A program made the position numbers and the translations under genes. The notes below the pieces were generated by a model. The model had not been told where the DNA came from. It saw only the letters and a list, made by a program, of their open reading frames with translations, and did no database searches. From positions 627,501 to 691,500 of the forward strand of contig NZ_CP060131.1 in assembly GCF_014235185.1 (NCBI RefSeq): 64,000 nt of DNA. The letters run 5' to 3'. The stretch is from Pseudonocardia petroleophila (GTDB lineage Bacteria; Actinomycetota; Actinomycetes; Mycobacteriales; Pseudonocardiaceae). Positions 58,696 through 64,000 of this stretch are shown one piece after another. Positions within the stretch are counted from its first letter, which is position 1; each line of letters begins with the position of its first letter.

Positions 58696-59955
58696 ATGTT
58701 CCGCGCGCCGCCGCCCGAACGACGCAGCCGCCGCGACCTCGTCGCGGCGGCCGTCGTCGTGGTGGCCGTGCTCGCGCTGGTCGTCGCCGTCTCGGCCACC
58801 AGCGACATCGCCGGCACCACCGACCGCACCGCCGCCGTCCCGATCGGGGCGCCGCCGCCGGCGTCCGGGGCTCCGGTGGCGTTCGCGCAGGCCTGGGAGG
58901 CCGCCAGCCCCGGCACGCCCGTCCCCGTCGTGGCCGGCCCGGCCGTCGTCACCGCCGACGGGTCGACGGTCTCCGGCCGCGACGCCCGCACCGGCGGGGA
59001 GCGCTGGAGCTACGCCCGCGACCTGCCGCTGTGCACCGTCGGCGCCGGCTTCCCGGGCGTCGCCGAGGGGCGGGTGCTGGCCGTCTACGCCAACGAGGCG
59101 CCCGCCGACGCCGGTGCCGGCGCCTACTGCTCCGAGCTGACGATGCTGCAGGGCGACACCGGCGCGCGCGCCGGCGCCCGCAACCCCGACGCCCGGCCGG
59201 GCACGCGGCTGCTCGCGGACCAGACCTACGTGCTCGCGACCGGAACCGACCACCTCGAGGTGTGGCGCTCCGACCTGGTCCGGACCCTGGAGTACGGGGT
59301 CGTGCCGGCGCAGGAGCAGGTCGGCCGCCAGCCCCGGGCCGGCTGCACCCACGGCTCCACCGCTCTGGGCGGGCGCCGGGTCGCGGTGCTCGAGCGCTGC
59401 CCGGACGAGGCCACCGACCGGCTCACCGTGCTCGCCGCCGACGGCGCGGACGGCGCCGAGAAGCCGGAGGAGCGGTTCTCGGTGCTGCTCCCCGGCTCCG
59501 GGGCCGCGGTCGTCGCCGTGTCCGAGGAGCAGGTGGCGGTGGCGCTCCCCGATCCCGCCCGGCTCGTCGTCTACGACGGCGCGGGCGTGCAGCTGTCGGT
59601 GAGCGAGGTCGACGCGACGGTCACCGACCCGCCCGGCGGCGTCGTCCCCACCTCCGTCGACGACACGCACCGCTACTGGTTCACCGGCTCCTCGGTCGCC
59701 GCGCTCGACGCCGAGCAGCTCGCGCTGCTGTGGACGTTCCCGGACGCGCTCGGCGCGCCCGTCCGCTACGGGATCGAGCTGCTCGTCCCCGTCGAGGGCG
59801 GGCTCCGGGTGCTCGACGCCGACCGGGGCACCCCCGGGCGGTTCCTGCCCGTCGACCGGCCCGACCCCCGCGCCCCGGTCACCCTCGCCGTCGTCGGTGA
59901 CGTGCTGCTGGAGCAGCGCGGCGACCGAGTGGCCGCACTGGTGCCGACTCCTTAA
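58696..59955 (+). CDS. PQQ-like beta-propeller membrane-anchored protein
   Basis: A 419-residue protein with a short basic N-terminus, one membrane helix (residues 15-35, AAAVVVVAVLALVVAVSAT) and an extracellular PQQ-like beta-propeller. Repeated blades resemble GRDARTGGERWSYARDLPL and ALDAEQLALLWTFPD. No enzyme residues stand out. It corresponds to Rv3212, of unknown function. The ATG at 58696 begins just before the anchor. It may follow rhlE in the same unit but a hairpin lies between. Confidence 0.78.
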   Translation: MFRAPPPERRSRRDLVAAAVVVVAVLALVVAVSATSDIAGTTDRTAAVPIGAPPPASGAPVAFAQAWEAASPGTPVPVVAGPAVVTADGSTVSGRDARTGGERWSYARDLPLCTVGAGFPGVAEGRVLAVYANEAPADAGAGAYCSELTMLQGDTGARAGARNPDARPGTRLLADQTYVLATGTDHLEVWRSDLVRTLEYGVVPAQEQVGRQPRAGCTHGSTALGGRRVAVLERCPDEATDRLTVLAADGADGAEKPEERFSVLLPGSGAAVVAVSEEQVAVALPDPARLVVYDGAGVQLSVSEVDATVTDPPGGVVPTSVDDTHRYWFTGSSVAALDAEQLALLWTFPDALGAPVRYGIELLVPVEGGLRVLDADRGTPGRFLPVDRPDPRAPVTLAVVGDVLLEQRGDRVAALVPTP

Positions 59956-59964
59956 CCTCGGAGG

Positions 59965-60774
59965 GTGAGCACCGGCTACTTCCCGCCCGGCAGCGCGACC
60001 CGCCGGGTGATCGGCGACCCGGCCGCCCTGATCGGCGGGTTCAGCGCACTGTTCCTGCAGGCCCTGCACCCGCGGGCGATGGCGGGGATCGACCAGCACT
60101 CGTCGTTCCCCGACGACTTCTGGCCCCGCCTGGAGCGCACCGCCGAGTACGTCACGACGCTCGCGTTCGCCGACACCGCGACGGCCGACCGCGCCGCGGC
60201 CCGGGTCCGCGGGATCCACCGCCGCGTCCGCGGCACCGACCCGGTCACCGGGCGGGAGTACTCCGCCGACGACCCCGACCTGCTGCGCTGGGTGCACGTC
60301 ACCGAGGTCAGCTCGTTCTCCGCGGCGGTGCGCAGGCTCGGTCTGATCGACGCGGCCGAGGAGGACCGGTTCCTGGCCGAGCAGGTGCGGGCGGGAGCGC
60401 TGCTGGGGGCGGTCGACCTGCCGGCGAGCCGCGCCGAGGTCGACGCCTACTTCGCCGCGGTGCGCCCCGAGCTGGTGGCCAGCCCGATCGCGCGGCGGGC
60501 CGCGCGGCGGCTCGCGCTGGCCCCGATCCCGCGGCGGATCCCGGTCGGGCTGCCCGTCGGGCCCCTCGGCGAGATGGCGGCGTCCCTGGCGCTGGCCCGG
60601 CCCGCGTGGAGCGCGGTCGCGGCCGTCGCGATCGGGCTGCTGCCGGCGTGGGCGAAGCGGCTCTACGGCATCCCGCGCGTCCCGGAGATCGCCACCACGG
60701 CCGGGCTGGGCGCCCTGCGCGGGGCCTTCCTGGGCGTCAGGCGAGCCACAGGGCGGCCAGCACCGCCGCGCTGA
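59965..60774 (+). CDS. MpaB-type oxygenase (DUF2236)
   Basis: A 269-residue protein of the DUF2236/MpaB family, which includes latex-oxygenase-like haem proteins. The start VIGDPAALIGGFSALFLQALHPRAMAGIDQHSSF (in parts) contains the conserved HP and HS motifs. LLRWVHVTEVSSF near residue 110 holds the WVH that ligates haem in relatives. It probably oxidises lipids or isoprenoids. The GTG at 59965 follows nine bases after the previous stop. Its 3' end overlaps the opposing small membrane gene by 38 bases. Confidence 0.8.
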   Translation: MSTGYFPPGSATRRVIGDPAALIGGFSALFLQALHPRAMAGIDQHSSFPDDFWPRLERTAEYVTTLAFADTATADRAAARVRGIHRRVRGTDPVTGREYSADDPDLLRWVHVTEVSSFSAAVRRLGLIDAAEEDRFLAEQVRAGALLGAVDLPASRAEVDAYFAAVRPELVASPIARRAARRLALAPIPRRIPVGLPVGPLGEMAASLALARPAWSAVAAVAIGLLPAWAKRLYGIPRVPEIATTAGLGALRGAFLGVRRATGRPAPPR

Positions 60775-61003
60775 TCAGCAGCACGACGAGCGCGGCCCCG
60801 ACACCGCGGCCGTCGCGGGCGCGGTCGGCGCGCACCTGCGCCACGACGGCGGCCACCGCCGCGACGCCGTGCCAGGCCAGGAAGTCCCCCGCCGGGCCGG
60901 GCGACCCGGTCCGCGTCGACACCACCCAGGCGACGCCCAGGGCCACCGCGAGCACGACCAGCCCGCCCGCGAACACCCCGGAGACCCTCCGCAGGGCGCT
61001 CAC
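60737..61003 (-). CDS. Small three-helix membrane protein
   Basis: An 88-residue protein with three hydrophobic segments (about residues 10-28, 42-57 and 70-87). The GTG at 61003 overlaps the stop of the RecB-like gene. No family recognised. It overlaps the 3' end of the MpaB gene on the other strand. It is the last gene of a leftward cluster. Confidence 0.6.
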   Translation of the reverse strand: MSALRRVSGVFAGGLVVLAVALGVAWVVSTRTGSPGPAGDFLAWHGVAAVAAVVAQVRADRARDGRGVGAALVVLLISAAVLAALWLA

Positions 61004-61845
61004 GGCGCCAGCCCGTCCCACGACGCCGGCTCCGGGGCCGCCGCCCGCCCCTCGGGGCAGTGCCGGCGCACCCCGCAGGTGGCGCAGCCGGGCGAGGTCC
61101 GGGGCGGGAACAGCGCCTCGGGATCGCCCCCGTCGGCCAGCGCGTCGGTGGCGTCGGCCAGCTCCGCCGCGGTCCCCTCGGCGCGGCGGACCGCGGCCCG
61201 CAGCGTCGCGGCGTCGTGCTCGAACGCGTGCACCTCGCCGGTCGGCAGGTGGTGCAGCTCCACGCGGGTGCACGGCCGGCGCAGCGTCCGGGAGGTGGCG
61301 ACCGCGTAGAGCGCGAGCGCCTCGGAGTCGCGCGCGTCCTCGGCGGACAGGCGGCGGCGCCCGGTCTTGTAGTCGACGACGACGGCCTCGCCGCCGCGGG
61401 CGTCGATGCGGTCGACCCGGCCCTCGGCGACGATCCGCTCCGTCGACACCGACACCCACTGCTCGACGGCCAGCGGCTCGGTCCCGTCGGACAGCCCCGC
61501 CGGGTCGGCGACGTAGGCGGCCACCCAGCCCCGGGCCCGCTCGCGGTACCGGTCCTGCTGGGCGAGGTCGCGGAAGCCCTCGCCGCTCCAGTTCCGGTCG
61601 ACCAGCGCCGCCGCGGCGTCGGGGGTGCGGCGGTCGGGCGACAGCGCGTAGTACGCCCGCAGCGCGAGGTGCACGACCGCCCCGAGCGTGCTGGTGGCCC
61701 GGCCCCCGCCGCGCGGGGCGCGGTCGAGGTAGCCCAGGCGGTAGCGGCGCGGGCAGTCGCGCCAGGTGCCCAGCCGCGCGGGCGTGACCTTCACCAGCCG
61801 GGGGGCGACGAAGTCGAAGCCCAGCTGTCCGTCCACCGCGCCCAC
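61000..61845 (-). CDS. RecB-family PD-(D/E)XK nuclease
   Basis: A 281-residue stand-alone RecB-like nuclease domain. Visible are a SPSR-like start TPARLGTWRDCPRRYRL near 22, GAVVHLALR near 55, GRVDRIDARGGEAVVVDYKTG near 142 (catalytic Asp, Asp and Lys) and the C-terminal CATCGVRRHC near 254. Together with C31 these cysteines likely hold a 4Fe-4S cluster, as in Cas4-like and AddB nucleases. No cas genes are near, so a repair role is more likely. The ATG at 61845 is 8 bases after the PHP gene stop. Confidence 0.85.
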   Translation of the reverse strand: MGAVDGQLGFDFVAPRLVKVTPARLGTWRDCPRRYRLGYLDRAPRGGGRATSTLGAVVHLALRAYYALSPDRRTPDAAAALVDRNWSGEGFRDLAQQDRYRERARGWVAAYVADPAGLSDGTEPLAVEQWVSVSTERIVAEGRVDRIDARGGEAVVVDYKTGRRRLSAEDARDSEALALYAVATSRTLRRPCTRVELHHLPTGEVHAFEHDAATLRAAVRRAEGTAAELADATDALADGGDPEALFPPRTSPGCATCGVRRHCPEGRAAAPEPASWDGLAP

Positions 61846-61853
61846 GGTAGCGG

Positions 61854-62732
61854 TCAGCCGGTGACGACCTCGATGCCGCCCGCGGCCCGCTCCACGAGCG
61901 CGTCGAGCGCGTCGGCCGAGGTGGTCTCGGCCGCGATCGGGGTGGTCTTGTTGGTGCCGTGGTAGTCGCTCGACCCCGTGGTGACCAGGCCGTGCTCGGC
62001 GGCGAGGTCGCGCAGCAGCGCCCGGTCCTCCGGGCTGTGGTCGGGGTGGTCGACCTCGACGCCGCCCAGACCCGCCGCCGCCAGCTCGACCAGCACCGAC
62101 GGCTCGATCACCCGGCCCCGCTTGCGCGCCAGCGGGTGCGCGAACACCGCCACACCCCCGGCCTCCCGCACCATCTCGACCGCCGTGCGGACGGGCGTGT
62201 CGCGCTTGGGCACGTAGAACGGGCTGCCCGTGTAGAGCAGCTCCGCGAACGCCTCGTTCACGCTCCCGACGACACCCGCGGCGACCAGTGCCCTGGCCAG
62301 GTGCGGGCGGCCCGCGCTGGCCCCGTCGGGCAGGTAGGCGAAGACGGTCTCGACGTCGACCGGGTAGCCGGCGTCGGCCATCTTCCCGATCATCCCGACG
62401 AGCCGGTGGTGGCGCGCCTCGCGCAGCCGCTCCTGCTCGTCCACGATCGCCCGGTGCGTGGGGTCGAACAGGTAGCCGAGCAGGTGGACCGACACCTCGT
62501 CGTCGTCGCGGCCCGTCTCGCTGACGCAGGAGAACTCCGCGCCCCGCACCAGGCGCATCCCGGCCGGGAGCGCCGCGACGGCCTCGTCCCAGCCGCCCGT
62601 CGTGTCGTGGTCGGTGATCGCGAGGACGTCGACGCCCGCGGCGGCGGCCGTGGCCACCAGCTCCGCGGGTGCGTCGGTGCCGTCGGAGGCGGTGGTGTGG
62701 GCGTGCAGGTCGATGCGCGGAGAGCGGGGCAC
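61854..62732 (-). CDS. PHP-domain phosphoesterase
   Basis: A 292-residue PHP-domain protein. Metal ligands are visible in RIDLHAHTTASDGT near residue 6, AITDHDTTGGW near 39, the HL region near 85 and FAHPLARKRG near 198, and a DYHG motif near 262. Relatives hydrolyse 3',5'-nucleotide bisphosphates or oligonucleotide 5' ends. The GTG at 62732 is the start. It precedes the RecB-like gene on the same strand. Confidence 0.88.
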   Translation of the reverse strand: MPRSPRIDLHAHTTASDGTDAPAELVATAAAAGVDVLAITDHDTTGGWDEAVAALPAGMRLVRGAEFSCVSETGRDDDEVSVHLLGYLFDPTHRAIVDEQERLREARHHRLVGMIGKMADAGYPVDVETVFAYLPDGASAGRPHLARALVAAGVVGSVNEAFAELLYTGSPFYVPKRDTPVRTAVEMVREAGGVAVFAHPLARKRGRVIEPSVLVELAAAGLGGVEVDHPDHSPEDRALLRDLAAEHGLVTTGSSDYHGTNKTTPIAAETTSADALDALVERAAGGIEVVTG

Positions 62733-62746
62733 GTCCCCAGTGAACC

Positions 62747-63316
62747 TCAGCGGCGCCAGCGCGGCCGCGCCAGCATCCCCGTGGCGCGGGTCTTGCCCTT
62801 CTCCCCGAACACCAGCTCGGAGAGCGCCTCGTAGATCTCCTCGGGGCGCGGCATGTAGTCGATCCGGTTGAGCGCCTGGATCTGCCCCGCCGACTCGACG
62901 ATCATCGTGCCGTAGCCGAACATGCGGCCGCCCAGCGTGCGCTGGAACGTGAGGTCGGTGACCTTGCTCAGCGGCATCATCTTGACGTTGTGGACGATGA
63001 TCCCCTCGGCGAGCATCACGCGCTTGTCGGTGATCACGATGCGCTCGATCCACCACAGGATCGTCAGCACGGTGAACCGCAGCACGGCGACGAGGCCGAG
63101 GTAGAACGTGACGTTGTCGGCGACGACCGCCCCGAACGACGGCTCGCCGGAGGCGGGGGTGTTCGGCTCGATCCACAGCTGGACGATCACCAGCAGGAGC
63201 AGGAACAGCGCCGTCTCGGCGAGGTGCCTCATCATCACGGCCCAGTGCTGGCGCACACGGATGACCCGCCGCTCCGTCGGGAGCAGGTACTCGTCGATCT
63301 CGCGGGGGGCGAGCAC
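62747..63316 (-). CDS. Bacterial PH-domain (DUF304) membrane protein
   Basis: A 189-residue protein with two hydrophobic segments (residues 28-50 and 62-90) followed by a DUF304-type PH domain: RIVITDKRVMLAEGIIVHNVKMMPLSKVTDLTFQR (in parts, near 95-125). MLPLSKVTD-type text is diagnostic. The domain faces the cytoplasm. The GTG at 63316 starts just after the stop of the small membrane gene. Function unknown. Confidence 0.82.
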   Translation of the reverse strand: MLAPREIDEYLLPTERRVIRVRQHWAVMMRHLAETALFLLLLVIVQLWIEPNTPASGEPSFGAVVADNVTFYLGLVAVLRFTVLTILWWIERIVITDKRVMLAEGIIVHNVKMMPLSKVTDLTFQRTLGGRMFGYGTMIVESAGQIQALNRIDYMPRPEEIYEALSELVFGEKGKTRATGMLARPRWRR

Positions 63317-63319
63317 GGC

Positions 63320-63478
63320 CTACACGAGCTCGGTGAAGAACGTGACGAGCGAGTTCGCGGCGTTGGTGAGGATGTTGCCGATGTTCTGCACCGACTGGGC
63401 CGCACTGCCCGGCTGAGTGACCACGAAGAAGATCAGCAACGCGAGCGCGAGCAGTCCGACGATCTTCCTGACGTTCAC
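63320..63478 (-). CDS. Small 52-residue membrane protein
   Basis: A short gene of 52 residues. An N-terminal basic turn (NVRK) is followed by one hydrophobic segment (IVGLLALALLIFFVVTQ), then a polar Asn/Ser/Gln-rich tail (SVQNIGNILTNAANSL). I have seen similar proteins in actinobacteria but know no function. The GTG at 63478 is chosen; an in-frame GTG at 63487 is possible. It ends three bases before the PH-domain gene start, implying co-translation. Confidence 0.6.
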   Translation of the reverse strand: MNVRKIVGLLALALLIFFVVTQPGSAAQSVQNIGNILTNAANSLVTFFTELV

Positions 63479-63583
63479 CCGTACCACCGTTCCGAGCCGA
63501 AGTGGGGACTGTCCCTGTCCTGATTTCTACAGCACCCGCGCAAGTCAGGGTATCCGGCACGCGGGCCAGTACGGTGCTCGTTC

Positions 63584-63979
63584 GTGACCGAACGTAACGA
63601 TCTGATTGCCTGTGTGGGGGGTCTGGCCTACGACGACGCGGGGCGGCTGCTGCTGATCCGCCGCGGAAACGAGCCGGGTCGCGGGCTGTGGTCGGTGCCC
63701 GGCGGGCGCGTCGAGGCCGGTGAGGACGACGCGGCCGCCCTGGTGCGCGAGATGCGCGAGGAGACCGGCCTCGACGTGGCCCCCGGTCGCCTGATCGGCC
63801 GAGTGACCCGCGGGCCGTACCGGATCTCCGACTACGCCTGCACGGTGCTCGGCGGCGCCGTGGCGGCCGGCGACGACGCGCTCGACGCCCGGTGGTGCTC
63901 CGCCGCCGACCTCGCCGCGCTCCCCCTCGTCGACGAGCTCGTGGAGACGCTCGCGACGTGGGGGGCGCTGCCCCGCTGA
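63584..63979 (+). CDS. Nudix hydrolase
   Basis: A 131-residue Nudix hydrolase. The Nudix box lies near residues 40-62 (GGRVEAGEDDAAALV then REMREETGLDV). It is a compact single-domain enzyme of the MutT-like group, possibly removing oxidised nucleotides or caps. The GTG at 63584 is divergent from the small membrane gene. The remaining 21 bases of the window hold nothing recognisable. Confidence 0.88.
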   Translation: MTERNDLIACVGGLAYDDAGRLLLIRRGNEPGRGLWSVPGGRVEAGEDDAAALVREMREETGLDVAPGRLIGRVTRGPYRISDYACTVLGGAVAAGDDALDARWCSAADLAALPLVDELVETLATWGALPR

Positions 63980-64000
63980 ACGATCAGACCTGCGGGGTGG

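Noticed and set aside
61000..61845. Cas4 nuclease
   Set aside because: The fold and cysteines are similar, but there are no CRISPR repeats or cas genes; a stand-alone RecB-type nuclease is the better call.

Overview
This is a very GC-rich (roughly 75% by eye) stretch of chromosome with GTG/ATG starts, GTGA/ATGA stop-start overlaps and strong G/C third codon positions. WhiB7, UvrD2, mycoredoxin, AdnAB, MoeZ and many actinobacterial DUF families point to an actinomycete, most likely Pseudonocardia or a close relative in the Pseudonocardiales (inference from gene content). The backbone follows, from memory, the Mycobacterium tuberculosis order Rv3194c to Rv3212 (PDZ protein, DUF2342, ThiF-like, ABC1 kinase, whiB7, uvrD2, mycoredoxin, nudC, K+ channel, adnB, adnA, lipV, MGMT-like, TIGR02569, moeZ, TetR, DUF3107, ferritin-like protein, rhlE, PQQ-like). 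Accessory blocks sit between these genes. I saw no rRNA or tRNA gene, CRISPR array, transposase or prophage gene.

Layout. 0-8.4 kb: PDZ protein, DUF2342, YgjP-type protease, ThiF-like and ABC1 genes, then whiB7 with a long leader (AT-rich activator site, leader ORF, intrinsic attenuator), uvrD2 and a mycoredoxin. 8.4-9.5 kb: an orphan AbiEi/DUF559 nuclease-like gene flanked by two related palindromes. 9.5-16.5 kb: a tightly overlapping leftward operon (DUF4142 lipoprotein, sortase, proA, GATase, two M16 peptidases, nudC). 16.7-22.9 kb: an MFS exporter behind a MerR-type dyad, exonuclease III, and a xylose locus (xylA, xylB, ROK regulator) with a palindromic operator at xylA. 22.9-23.2 kb: an inverted array of 22-bp-spaced units. 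23.2-33 kb: K+ channel, small membrane protein, DUF1697, adnA-adnB, lipV and an alkyltransferase-like protein. 33-40.3 kb: nitrite assimilation (nirB, nirD, HemD-wHTH regulator, sirohydrochlorin chelatase) and a nitrate/nitrite transporter. nirB and narK share a 23-bp promoter element (19/23 identical by eye).

40.3-46.5 kb: TIGR02569 protein, a 938-aa membrane protein with an aspartate-rich tail, MoeZ and an alpha/beta hydrolase. 46.5-55.5 kb: a probable small regulon. The dyad GTTACC-N3-GGTAAC occurs before a DUF4393-like gene, between an AurF-like diiron gene and a His-rich secreted protein, and between a second AurF-like gene and a TetR gene. The block also holds a P1B-ATPase-like protein that keeps the CPC motif but lacks the phosphorylation motif. 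55.5-64 kb: DUF3107, a ferritin-like protein, rhlE, a PQQ-like protein and an MpaB-family oxygenase. These are followed by a leftward cluster (52-aa membrane protein, PH-domain protein, PHP phosphoesterase, RecB-type nuclease, small membrane protein) and a Nudix hydrolase.
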